Positions 35,721 through 45,686 are shown, numbered from the stretch's first letter. The stretch is DNA of 64,000 bases from Hygrocybe punicea (GCA_963556145.1 OY744465.1:496001-560000), one strand, 5' to 3'. Numbers and translations: made by a program. Notes: a model not told the origin generated them from the sequence alone.

Positions 35721-37310
35721 CGACGTGGGGCGTCGGTGGGTTGGACGAGAGTGCCAGGGGGGTAACTCAAGTACCGTAGGACCTAGAGTAAGGGAAAAAG
35801 TCTGCCGTTGCACAGCGGTGGGTGGTGAGGCCGAAATAAGTCGTCTCACGAGAAAAAAACGTCAGGAGTGAGAAACCGAGAGAAAAAGAGGTGCGTGGGT
35901 CGAAAAACACTCTCATCACCACGTTGGAGTGGTACCAAGGTACCACTCCGGGGGCTCACGCAGGACTCGAGAGGAAGTCGACTGGATAGGATGGATGGAC
36001 TGACTACTACATCTGGAAGGCTACTGACTAGGTCAAACCATGGGAACCTGATCACGTGACTGACCAGGCACAACTACTACACCGCTGAACACTGGCATCG
36101 AGATATCTTCTCCATCCATGGCATCGGCGACCGCCACACCCCCGCGGCAGCTCCAAATTTTGGAAACTCCCTCGACGCCAATCTTTATGAGCGCACTGGA
36201 TTTGATTGGGAAGCTGGCACCATCCCCTTCAAGGGTCCTCCAGCATCGGTTGCTGAGTGGGAGCGAACCCTCAACGTTTTACAGGATGCTCACTCTCAGG
36301 TAGCTGATGCATACAAAGGCCCGATAGCTTCCTTCGTCGCACGTTTGATCAGTAATGACCCAGTGGATGTGCCCCCACCCTTGCCATGGGACCTGAGCTC
36401 GTCGAGTCTCTATCCGCTACACGAAAGACTAGACCATTACGTTGCAATTGAGTCACACGAAACGAGCAACTCACAGAGAATATATTTCCTTCATGCTGCA
36501 AACGGTGCCGAAGGTGCCAAAAGTATCGACTGGCTGCTCACAGTGGACAGTCCAGTCACTGCGCTGCAATGCGCTCGCTCGTGCATGATGGGTATCATAG
36601 ATGTTGTCCATTTTCTTTCAGCACGAGGTATCCCCTTCAACACCCTCCTCCCTTGCCCCCCACACTCAGCAATTCACGACCCTCCGCTCCCTCCCATCTC
36701 TCTCGGTGTGCACGCAATAGGCTATCAGCCTGATGCTGCTGATTATGCGGCTTATGAAGCAGCTCGAGACACTTTCCTCCGTTCTTCCCATGCACGCGTG
36801 GCCATTCTCAAGGGCGGTATTATCTGGCGCCTCGTGATGGAGTTCATCAGCCCCAGGTGCATTCTCACTGGTCCCTCTGATGCAGCCCTCACACGGGGAC
36901 AAGTGTTCCATTTTCGTTCTTCAGACAATATCTTCATTGATGACTGCCTCGATGAGGACAAGCTTGATCTCATCTGTGGCGTATACAGGGTGTATACTGG
37001 TAGTTATTCTTTCTAATTCAGTCCGCCATATACTAACTATGATGTAGGATCAGGCAAGCAGGTCTCCCATCTCTCTTGGTGGCCAAAACACTCAACGTGG
37101 CAGAAGAGCCTTTTCAACGTTGGCTACTGGTGTCCCGCTGCCGAAGACTGGTTCCAGACACGTCTCGAACTCATCTGACTGAACAAAGCATCATGTAGGA
37201 TTGCCACGAAGTGGTACGAGACGCTTCCGAGGCATGGAAGATCGCTTCGATTGGCCAAGAAACTTGAGGATGCAGCGAGCCGATTTCTCAAAGGGCATGT
37301 TTTTCCTTAG

Positions 37311-38194
37311 TGTGTGTCTCGATGGCCGCTCTTCATCATTGTCATTGCAATGCCGACCCCGCCCCCCCTTTATGTATATATTATGAATAATATTACAAAA
37401 CATTCCGCCCAACATGTATATCTGCAAACAACAATGGAGTAAAGGTACCGACAGTGAGTTCTCTACAGCTGAGCCGTTGATCAGAGGGTGCTGATGGAGA
37501 AAGAAGGGATGTCAGGTGACCGTTGAGAGAGCCAATGAGAAAACAGGGCGCCAGGTAAGTTCTCTGCGGCTCAGCTGTTGAGAGGGTGACGAGTAGGTGT
37601 CCACAACTGCGACTCAACCGTTGAGAACCGGAAGAGAGGCTCTTTGACGACTCGGTCACCCCCGATCATGATCCCCATCGTTCGCCTGGTCTCGTGGGTC
37701 AGGTCACTCCCATTGTCACCATCTGCTCTCCTTCCTCACCTGTGCCGTTAAGCAGATCCCCCTGAGTCTTCTGCCTGACGTCACTCTGAAAGGCCTGGCA
37801 AAATCTACTGTTGTAAATCGTGCACGGCGTGACAGCCCAGGCCATGGTAATAGCGTAGCACTTGGGCTTCCAGAGGAGACGCTCAGCATTGGTCAGCCGG
37901 CGCTCCCTCCTCCACCCATTGCTATATTGAGATACACGCTAATCACTCTTCCATTGCATCCGGGTATGCTAAAAGCTACCTGTAAAGGGAGGTGTGTTGC
38001 TCGGGAGGAGCAGGGCAAGGGGATCAAGCTCATGGGCAGAAGGTCTGCCATCCTCATCACTTCTAACCCTGAACAGCGATCCCACCGCTTTAGCGTGTAC
38101 CTGACTCTGTTCTGGCGTCAGATCCGCCGCCTCATCCCTAACAACCTGTAATCCTACCCACAGGCATTTGTAGCCCCATATTGGCAATAGTGAG
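37311..38194. repeat. GGCTGAGCC minisatellite, then sequence with no recognised gene
   Basis: 37440-37640 has about three copies of the GTTCTCT(A/G)C(A/G)GCT(G/C)AGC family on the opposite strand to 14080-14560, so the family sits near both E1 ends. 37650-38194 contains no gene I can support. Confidence 0.5.
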
Positions 38195-38596
38195 TGGGCA
38201 ACGGTTGGGCAATGGCTGGGTGATGGGCGGGCGATGGGCGGGCGACAAGCATGCAATAACTTTAGTTCTGACAGAAAATTTTGAATTTTGATAACCATTA
38301 AATTTATTATTTTGACCCTACCAAAGCCCTACCAAAAGTTCTAATTCTGGCCTACCTTTAAGTGATGCCTAAATTTGGACTAGCAAATGTTATTAAACTC
38401 GAAACTAAAATACACCTTCCCTTCACAATTTAGCACTGATAATTATTTTGATTGCAGGACTAATCTAAAGATGAATTTTTATTATTAATTTAGACAATCC
38501 TTTATCAGTGACTTAAATTCAATATTTAGACTTGGCCTAAATGAAAATCTAAAGATTATATTTTGCCGCTAACTTTAGAAATAACTTTAGATCCTG
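38195..38596 (-). repeat. E1 right terminal inverted repeat, inner part
   Basis: Complement of the left arm (13616-14070), from GGGCGGGCGATGGGCGGGC to GATCCTG. The outermost 25 bp of the arm are displaced to 40955-40979 by the two tandem units inserted between them. Confidence 0.85.
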
Positions 38597-39065
38597 TCTA
38601 TGTTCGTGCATGCAAGGTATTGGCGATATAAGGGGAAGAGGTGGTTATTTGTAGTTAAATGGGTAATTGGCTTTTTTGGGGGAAAAAACATGTGGGGGGT
38701 TTTTTCAAATCCGAAACAAGAGTCCAAACCTAATCAGAGTCTGGTGAGCTGCGAGGGTGGGTGGGAACAGCAACCTCGTGAGCATGGAAACGATTAGGAT
38801 GTGAAGAAGCGTCGAATTGGGGGGGAAATGTCAATGAGAGATGGGTGGTGATGATGTAGACGCGGGTGCTAGGGAGTGGCGGGTGGGTTGAAATTGAAGG
38901 GATGGCGGGTGGGGGAAAGAAAATGCTCTGTTAGGGCAGAGAAGAACTTGAGCGATGCAAGTTGTCGATGGGCAGAGATGAGGATCACTGCGCCACAACT
39001 TGCTAAATTCGTACATAGACATAATTCTAATTTTACACTCATGTTTCGTGTATTTTAGAAAGTCA
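38597..39065 (-). mobile_element. Unit A: 469-bp deletion derivative of unit B
   Basis: It begins TCTATGTTCGTGCATGC and ends TTTTAGAAAGTCA. Its first 158 bp (38597-38754) match the start of unit B, and its last about 153 bp (38913-39065) match the end of unit B; a short unrelated middle replaces the gene. Unit B follows without any spacer. The empty site can be read from the opposite E1 arm (CCTG then ACTAAATG), and no target duplication is visible. Confidence 0.8.
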
Positions 39066-40954
39066 TCTATGTTCGTGCATGCAAGGTATTGGCGATATAA
39101 GGGGAAGAGGTGGTTATTTGTAGTTAAATGGGTAATTGGCTTTTTTGGGGGAAAAAACATGTGGGGGGTTTTTTCAAATCCGAAACAAGAGTCCAAACCT
39201 AATCAGAGTCTGGTGAGCTGCGACTCCCAAGGTATTAGGAGCCCAGCGACGCGTTAGGCGAAGCAGACTCCCCATGATTAGGAGGTGGGTGACATTACTC
39301 ACAGTATCAGCGGAGAGGAGGCATTGCGTAGCGTAGGAATGGTTCTAGGATTGGGGATCCTCAGAGAGGTCTCCGCCGCTTGCGCCGGAGCGAATATCCG
39401 TGCGAATATCCGGGCAGCTGCGGTTGTCACGGGTGCGCGCAGGGGATCTGGATCTGCGGTGTGAGTCGCTGGGTCGGTTCGCTTCGCGGCTGCGCCGGGA
39501 GGGGGGTATATTGGGATTGCCTACAGGTGGGATTGGGATGCGCTGATCCGCCTGTGATGGTGTGTAAGGAGGAGGCGTGGCGTGGGCATGCGTGGCGCAA
39601 AGTGGTGCATGCAAAGTGCAAAAGAGGCAGTGTGATGGCATGCACGGTGCAATGTGTGGCATGCGGGGGTGCAATGTGTGGCATGCGGGAGTGCAATGTG
39701 TGGCATGCGCAGTGCAAGTGAGGCAGTGTGAGGCAATGTGTGGATGATATAAGAAGGCGGTAGAGGGTGGCGGTTGTGGCGTCGTGAATGGTGTATGGTG
39801 ATAAGAGGGGAGCGTGTGGGAATGATGGGTGACGACGAAAGGATTAGCTGGGATTAATGATACGAGGGGGGGGGGACTGACCCGGAAATCCCGGTCGTTG
39901 TCTTTGATTCGTCGGTTGTCCCAATAGACTTCCTCTTTGGTCTGGCGTAGTACGTCTTCATCGATGATGGATAAGTTGTATGCGCCGGCGGGTGTGGGGA
40001 TGGCGATGTGCCAGAGTCGTCGCTGGCGTGCTTGGTAGAGGATCAGCGTCTTTTGGTCTAGGGGGTCACGGGAGGATCTCATCTTGTGAATTTGAAGTTT
40101 GCCCCAGAAGGAGGCGAGCATGGCGACGCGGTCGGTGGGCCAATCGGCTTCTTCCATGGCTACTATCATCCTTGGAACGGCTTGGCAAAAGTCTTCCCAT
40201 TTGATGTCTTTGTCGTCGAGCGCTTTGTTGGCATTATGGGTGGAGGCGGCGGGGACCCAGGAGGTGGAGCCGTCCGCCTTGCGAGCAATGACCATGGCGT
40301 CGTCATCCACGGAGGCGGGGTTCCGGAGGGCCTCATCGAGGCCGTCATTAGTGTAATACCAAAGCTCTACGTATTCACCTTTGTTCATCTTCCTGGTGGC
40401 GTAGGTGGAAGGGATGACTGGGGTCGTGGTGGGCATGGGGCGGTCAGGGATCGGGATGTATTTGGTTTTGTTCTTCTTCATCTCTTCCTTACGGAGGGTT
40501 TGTTGTTCTTCGGCGGTTGCGATGGCTAACTGATCTGCTGCGACTTGGGCCAGGGCGAGTTGTTCTTCCTGTTGGATGATTTCGTCGTGTATCTGGTCGC
40601 GCCATTGCTGTTTGTCGACGTTGTTCCCGAGCTGCCAGATGTTCGTTAGTATCTGAATCGCTTGGGCCTCGGTTGTGTGAGCGTTGACGAGGGGAGCCCG
40701 AGTAGGGGCATAGGCAGCGGAGGCGTAGTCGGGGCAGTGTGCGAGAGCAGGGTCGAAAAGAAGCGGAGGCATGATAGGTAGTGAGTGCGGAGGAAAGAGA
40801 GGGGAAAGAAAATGCTCTGTTAGGGCAGAGAAGAACTTGAGCGATGCAAGTTGTCGATGGGCAGAGATGAGGATCACTGCGCCACAACTTGCTAAATTCG
40901 TACATAGACATAATTCTAATTTTACACTCATGTTTCGTGTATTTTAGAAAGTCA
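39066..40954 (-). mobile_element. Unit B: 1.89-kb gene-bearing mobile unit of unknown class
   Basis: Same ends as unit A, enclosing one minus-strand gene (39345-40772). No terminal inverted repeat, no LTR and no target duplication were found. Head-to-tail units and lack of duplication recall rolling-circle elements, but the canonical TC start and CTRR end were not found in either orientation. Confidence 0.65.
39345..40772 (-). CDS. Repetitive mushroom protein, Ser/Arg-rich C-terminus
   Basis: The start chosen is the ATG at 40772 (MPPLLFDPALAHCPDYASAA). It is followed by AIQILTNIWQLGNNVDKQQW, a Gln/Glu/Ala-rich helical stretch (EEQLALAQVAADQLAIATAE), a basic turn (KKNKTKYIPIPDRPMP), then KGEYVELWYYTNDGL, WEDFCQAVPRMIVAMEEADW, ASFWGKLQIHKMRSSRDP and KTLILYQARQRRLWHIAI. 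An intron from about 39890 to about 39555 would remove a CAT/GCA-rich low-complexity stretch and join a short RS-rich tail (SDSHRRSRSPARTRDN). I recall this as another high-copy family of Agaricomycetes, Gag-like in composition but with no zinc knuckle. Function unknown. Confidence 0.6.
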   Translation of the reverse strand: MPPLLFDPALAHCPDYASAAYAPTRAPLVNAHTTEAQAIQILTNIWQLGNNVDKQQWRDQIHDEIIQQEEQLALAQVAADQLAIATAEEQQTLRKEEMKKNKTKYIPIPDRPMPTTTPVIPSTYATRKMNKGEYVELWYYTNDGLDEALRNPASVDDDAMVIARKADGSTSWVPAASTHNANKALDDKDIKWEDFCQAVPRMIVAMEEADWPTDRVAMLASFWGKLQIHKMRSSRDPLDQKTLILYQARQRRLWHIAIPTPAGAYNLSIIDEDVLRQTKEEVYWDNRRIKDNDRDFRVSPPPLVSLIPANPFVVTHHSHTLPSYHHTPFTTPQPPPSTAFLYHPHIASHCLTCTAHATHCTPACHTLHPRMPHIAPCMPSHCLFCTLHAPLCATHAHATPPPYTPSQADQRIPIPPVGNPNIPPSRRSREANRPSDSHRRSRSPARTRDNRSCPDIRTDIRSGASGGDLSEDPQS

Positions 40955-41097
40955 ACTAAATGTTGAAACTCCTGATGTGATATCCGCAACAGCCTGAGTA
41001 ACCAGTCACATGACTTGAGGAAACTTGGAGACTTGGTCGTACATTATAACCACTGACTGGTACTGACTGACTGGCAGGATACATGGACTCAATAACC

Positions 41098-42450
41098 TCA
41101 AACCTCGAAACGCTCCATTATACCATCCGGCAAGCAGCTGGCCTGGCCGCTCCTCTCAAAGACTTTGAGCTCAGTCCCCTGGTAAACGAGGCTTAATCTC
41201 CCTCGTTGTCCGTTCTGCACCACAATCTTATGAATCGCCTCCAGAGCACGTCTCAACTTCTTCAAGCTGTCCTGCGCATCGCTTTCCTTGACGATACTCT
41301 CGATATCCGACACGAGCGTTTCTGGCACGTATGGAATCTTCCTCTGGAGTGAATGCCCAGAAAGTGGTGGGGCGTTTGAGAGAGGAACAGTTGCGGGTAG
41401 GATTCTTGCCAATCTATCGGATACTTGCTAGTTTCTGATCGGGTTGACAGTTCAATAATGTCTGATTGAGGCACCTTGGAGCCTCCTTTTATGATCAGAA
41501 GAGGCAGTTCCGACACCTCGGTCGATGGAGATACTGGCGGGATGGATGGCGAGGAAATCGATATTCCGGACAGCGTATCGGTCAATTGATCAATGCTGGG
41601 CGCAGCCTTTGCACCCTTGGCATTCCTTGGAGGGATGCGAGCATCCACCTCGAATCGTACGACCATCTTCAATCCGTTCAGATCCTTTGGGGCAATGTAA
41701 CGTAAACCTCGACTGCTAAAAAAGAGGTAGAATCGATACTCACGTAGGTAATAATTCTATGATGCCCAGTCCCGCGTTCGCACCCTGCTGCGGGTGTTGT
41801 TGACGCCTTCTCAAAGTTGAATCCAAATGCTCCACTACCTTGGTCCTGAGTACGCTTCTCCCAGCGATTGAATAACACGGTACGTTGTCCTGCCAGCTGC
41901 ATATCGATCCTGAATTCATTTCTGGCAGAACCATTGATCCATCTCAACAACTTCCTCAAGCCGTTTCGATCCGTGACAAAATCGACGGAGGACCAGTCAA
42001 AATCCGGCTGGTCTTCGTCTTTCGCCACCTTATCGACTGATCTAAACAATGGTAGAAGCGTCGCCGATGGCATCCGGAAACCATTCTGATCGATGAAACA
42101 GATATCCGTATCGGCCGCTACTGTATACGGTGTCGGTCTGTCACGCCACTCGGCAGGCGATCCTGGATGGCATTTGATGAGACGTATCTCGATGCCTGAA
42201 TCACCGTCACAGACTCACCAGGCACGATAATGGTTGCGGGTGTGGCGTTTGTCCAATTATATGACCCAATATACTGGAGGTCTGTGATCTTGATCTTTTC
42301 ATCGGTAGGTCCCACGGTGGGCTTGTCGATGGTGAGAACTGATTGTGGGTTCAGCCCTTGGGTCAGTTCACGGTCAGGCGGAAGCTGGTGTGTGGAAGGT
42401 CTGGAAGTGTGAGTGGTTCTCCTGGCGCCACGCGCCCACCTTGAGTTCAT
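41098..42450 (-). pseudogene. Conserved fungal protein of unknown function, one frameshift
   Basis: Start ATG 42450 (MNSRWARGARRTTH). Two introns with GTGAGT donors: 42163-42218 (56 nt) and 41685-41743 (59 nt). Exon order: DLQYIGSYNWTNATPATIIVPG, then SPAEWRDRPTPYTVAADTDI and IDQNGFRMPSATLLPLF, FVTDRNGLRKLLRWINGS, FRIDMQLAGQRTVLFNRWEK, FGFNFEK and GTGHHRIITY, then NGLKMVVRFEVDARIP, SYPQLFLSQTPHHFLGIHS and, in a shifted frame, SLKKLRRALEAIHKIVVQNG to the stop at 41098. The single-base shift near 41340 is either a real lesion or a sequence error. I recall close relatives in many fungi, sometimes mislabelled geranylgeranyl pyrophosphate synthetase. It lies outside E1, so it is probably host sequence. 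Confidence 0.65.
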
Positions 42451-42615
42451 GATGATGGGATGATAGTTAGCACAAGGGAAACTGGTGCAGGAAATTATAG
42501 TTCCTTTGGGCGCCTAGTAATTAAGCTTTTCCGCAGCCAAAGAGGCATCGAGAACGGCTTTTATATTATAGATGTACATCTGCCTCAGGAAATTAAATTT
42601 AATTAAATTAATTAA

Positions 42616-43968
42616 ATACCTAAAATTAAATTAATTAAATATATGAACAATGACTCATTTGATTGACTAATGTTGGCAGAAGACCTCATGTTATTTTACA
42701 TGGTTGACACTCAAATAATTTGGTGATTTTATCAAATTTATTGAGAAGAATATAATCACTTTTCCCAAAGTAACAGCATATGCTAAGTTCCAAAGTTCCC
42801 TAGTTCCCTTCCCTATACAGTTCCTGCCACCTCCCTACAGTCTCTCCTGCTCAGAGAAGAACACACTATGGCTGCACCCACTCCTCTCACCATCATATTA
42901 ACAGTGTTTTCAACTAAGATTACAAATGGCCTTTTGCTACCACTACTGTGACTGTGTTGAAATAATGTAGGTGCCATGCCTGAGCATTCCATATCTGTTG
43001 TCTTTGATTCATTTCACTTCCTGATTATTTATTGTTTCTTTTATAATTATATTTCCCTTTTGGAGTTCATCTACTTTCAATAGAACAAGCCTATACTTTC
43101 TCATAGTATACTATGTATCTTAGTGATTCTCCTCCAGTGTATCACTGAGTCTAAAACACAGTCTACACTCATCTAATACACTGCTTCAGCCTCACTGTCA
43201 CCATCACCTTCACCAAGGGCAAGGGAGAGTAAGGTCATGATGTTGACAGATGTTTTTCAAGAAATGGCTATATCATTCCTAATGAAATGGCTGAAATTAC
43301 AAGAATAGTTGAGCATGTAGAAGATATGAAAAGCCAAAGGGACCTCAGCCAACATTAGTTGATTGGATGAGCCTTTGCTCACTTATTTGACCAGCTTTGA
43401 ATCAGCTACAATTTAAAGCTGATGTCAAATAAGTGAGCAAAGGCTGATCCAATTGACTAATGTTGGCAGAGGACCCTTTAGCTTGTCATGTCCTCTACAT
43501 GCTCTAATATTCTTGTAATTCTAGCCATTTTATTAGGAATGATATAGCCATTTCTTGAAAAACATTGGTCATAGCTGTGAAAACACGAGAGGGGCACTTA
43601 CATATTAGCTCCAGGTACACTCCCAGAACTCTCACCTTCCAACTTTTCCCCCTGCAACTACCATTATGGCCCAGCCCTGGACAACAAGTGTGATGAGGAC
43701 TGACCACCTCAACTGCTGTTGGAGATGGCACTTTCACACCTAAGTATGAGTGTTTTTCCTTGTAAAGCTTGAATTCTGAAGGCATTTTCTAACAGCTAAA
43801 TCTCAGAAAAATTATAATGTACTCCCAAACAGCTGTTGTACAATAGTCTCTGCAAGACCCAAGCAATAGAAATTGTATTTGACCTAAAAGAAAACAAAGA
43901 CTTCATGAATTTGCTGAATTTGGTCATTTTCACTTTATTTTGCATCTAATACTGCTTATATCGCTTAC
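42616..43968 (+). repeat. Left arm of 1.35-kb inverted repeat
   Basis: It pairs with 44334-45686 without any length difference: 42616 aligns to 45686 and 43968 to 44334. I saw one mismatch in the parts compared (T/G near the outer end). Within the arm is a smaller, diverged inverted repeat (43245-43360 against 43455-43575) that encloses a short palindrome built from GAGCCTTTGCTCACTTATTTGA. A 93-codon frame (43504-43785, minus; mirrored at 44517-44798, plus) matches nothing I know. Confidence 0.9.
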
Positions 43969-44168
43969 NNNNNNNNNNNNNNNNNNNNNNNNNNNNNNNN
44001 NNNNNNNNNNNNNNNNNNNNNNNNNNNNNNNNNNNNNNNNNNNNNNNNNNNNNNNNNNNNNNNNNNNNNNNNNNNNNNNNNNNNNNNNNNNNNNNNNNNN
44101 NNNNNNNNNNNNNNNNNNNNNNNNNNNNNNNNNNNNNNNNNNNNNNNNNNNNNNNNNNNNNNNNNNNN
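43969..44168. other. Assembly gap of 200 N
   Basis: Exactly 200 N at the centre of the long inverted repeat, so its length is probably a placeholder. Any transposase in the loop would be hidden here. Confidence 0.99.
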
Positions 44169-44333
44169 TATCATAATTTTTCCAATATTTATTTATCAGA
44201 AAACACAATCGCTAGAGGCTCACTAGTGCAGATACTGTGAATGTTTGGTTGTGTTACCTTTGTTTGTCCTTAGTTATATTTTCAAACTCAGTTATATCAT
44301 GGCCGGTGTCCAGCTATAGTATGACTGCCAGAT

Positions 44334-45686
44334 GTAAGCGATATAAGCAGTATTAGATGCAAAATAAAGTGAAAATGACCAAATTCAGCAAATTCATGAA
44401 GTCTTTGTTTTCTTTTAGGTCAAATACAATTTCTATTGCTTGGGTCTTGCAGAGACTATTGTACAACAGCTGTTTGGGAGTACATTATAATTTTTCTGAG
44501 ATTTAGCTGTTAGAAAATGCCTTCAGAATTCAAGCTTTACAAGGAAAAACACTCATACTTAGGTGTGAAAGTGCCATCTCCAACAGCAGTTGAGGTGGTC
44601 AGTCCTCATCACACTTGTTGTCCAGGGCTGGGCCATAATGGTAGTTGCAGGGGGAAAAGTTGGAAGGTGAGAGTTCTGGGAGTGTACCTGGAGCTAATAT
44701 GTAAGTGCCCCTCTCGTGTTTTCACAGCTATGACCAATGTTTTTCAAGAAATGGCTATATCATTCCTAATAAAATGGCTAGAATTACAAGAATATTAGAG
44801 CATGTAGAGGACATGACAAGCTAAAGGGTCCTCTGCCAACATTAGTCAATTGGATCAGCCTTTGCTCACTTATTTGACATCAGCTTTAAATTGTAGCTGA
44901 TTCAAAGCTGGTCAAATAAGTGAGCAAAGGCTCATCCAATCAACTAATGTTGGCTGAGGTCCCTTTGGCTTTTCATATCTTCTACATGCTCAACTATTCT
45001 TGTAATTTCAGCCATTTCATTAGGAATGATATAGCCATTTCTTGAAAAACATCTGTCAACATCATGACCTTACTCTCCCTTGCCCTTGGTGAAGGTGATG
45101 GTGACAGTGAGGCTGAAGCAGTGTATTAGATGAGTGTAGACTGTGTTTTAGACTCAGTGATACACTGGAGGAGAATCACTAAGATACATAGTATACTATG
45201 AGAAAGTATAGGCTTGTTCTATTGAAAGTAGATGAACTCCAAAAGGGAAATATAATTATAAAAGAAACAATAAATAATCAGGAAGTGAAATGAATCAAAG
45301 ACAACAGATATGGAATGCTCAGGCATGGCACCTACATTATTTCAACACAGTCACAGTAGTGGTAGCAAAAGGCCATTTGTAATCTTAGTTGAAAACACTG
45401 TTAATATGATGGTGAGAGGAGTGGGTGCAGCCATAGTGTGTTCTTCTCTGAGCAGGAGAGACTGTAGGGAGGTGGCAGGAACTGTATAGGGAAGGGAACT
45501 AGGGAACTTTGGAACTTAGCATATGCTGTTACTTTGGGAAAAGTGATTATATTCTTCTCAATAAATTTGATAAAATCACCAAATTATTTGAGTGTCAACC
45601 ATGTAAAATAACATGAGGTCTTCTGCCAACATTAGTCAATCAAATGAGTCATTGTTCATATATTTAATTAATTTCATTTTAGGTAT
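44334..45686 (-). repeat. Right arm of 1.35-kb inverted repeat
   Basis: Mirror of 42616-43968, ending TTTTAGGTAT where the DIRS element begins. The loop between the arms (43969-44333) includes the assembly gap and 165 bp of unrecognised AT-rich sequence. Confidence 0.9.

Larger units (their letters stand above)
33288..36081. mobile_element. 2.5-kb insertion bounded by 142-bp direct repeats, with one LTR
   Basis: 33288-33429 and 35940-36081 are near-identical direct repeats (a few differences) enclosing 33430-35939. Inside are one LTR (33473-34266), an AT-rich spacer and a GC-rich minisatellite (about 34740-35720) of the type found in the 2075-7913 element. A single 142-bp stretch of the hypothetical gene seems to have been duplicated around the insert, far longer than any retroelement target duplication. 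The partner LTR is missing. The right junction is marked by a perfect 11+2+11 bp palindrome at 35926-35949. Confidence 0.55.
27795..37310 (+). pseudogene. Long repetitive mushroom hypothetical protein, split by two insertions
   Basis: Three collinear pieces of one family. Part 1 (27795-28468) has FDHPLLQRPVYDYKLIPL and SRDAFIPLMALCLMAIL. Part 2 (from 32526) has CKWLIHFPRLIRVGIPVWI, RGETWQQFFVRQTARHEK and FHWLDVDGFCMRMRVNYRE. Part 3 (from about 36055) has HRDIFSIHG, YKGPIASFVARLIS and SIDWLLTVDSPVTALQCAR. After an intron (GTAGTT...GTAG, 37000-37047) comes VSHLSWWPKHSTWQKS. Removing hAT-2 and one target copy joins parts 1 and 2 in frame. The 33288-36081 region is disrupted, and a TGA at 37176-37178 precedes a further readable tail to the TAG at 37308-37310. 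No known domain; I recall the family as very high copy in Agaricomycetes. Confidence 0.65.
13616..40979. mobile_element. E1: 27.4-kb CACTA-like (TNP2) transposon with cargo genes
   Basis: The left end CACATCAGGAGTTTCAAC (13616) and the right end GTTGAAACTCCTGATGTG (to 40979) are perfect complements. They begin inverted arms of about 430-450 bp (13616-14070; 38195-38596 plus 40955-40979, the right arm being split by a later insertion). The flanks are ata (13613-13615) and ata (40980-40982), a 3-bp duplication as made by CACTA elements. A TNP2-type transposase lies inside at 14634-19521. Other contents are a coiled-coil gene, an RGGYNL-type gene, a WD40 gene and a long hypothetical gene, plus later insertions. 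Ends, duplication and transposase class agree. That everything between moved as one unit is inference; two E1-family elements mis-paired across a rearrangement is the alternative. Confidence 0.7.

Noticed and set aside
38597..39223. LTR pair formed by the repeated 158-bp block at 38597 and 39066
   Set aside because: The last about 154 bp of each unit are repeated too (to 39065 and 40954), which shows two tandem units rather than one element with LTRs.
38597..40954. Helitron
   Set aside because: No TC start with CTRR end and 3' hairpin could be placed in either orientation, and no Rep/helicase gene is present. The class is left open.
13616..40979. Starship-type giant element
   Set aside because: No DUF3435-type captain recombinase. 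The only tyrosine recombinase in the window (45901-46779) belongs to the DIRS element outside these ends, and the ends, duplication and transposase fit the CACTA/TNP2 type.
43504..44798. Two identical 93-codon genes on opposite strands
   Set aside because: Mirrored by the 1.35-kb inverted repeat; no homologue known to me and no support beyond the open frame.
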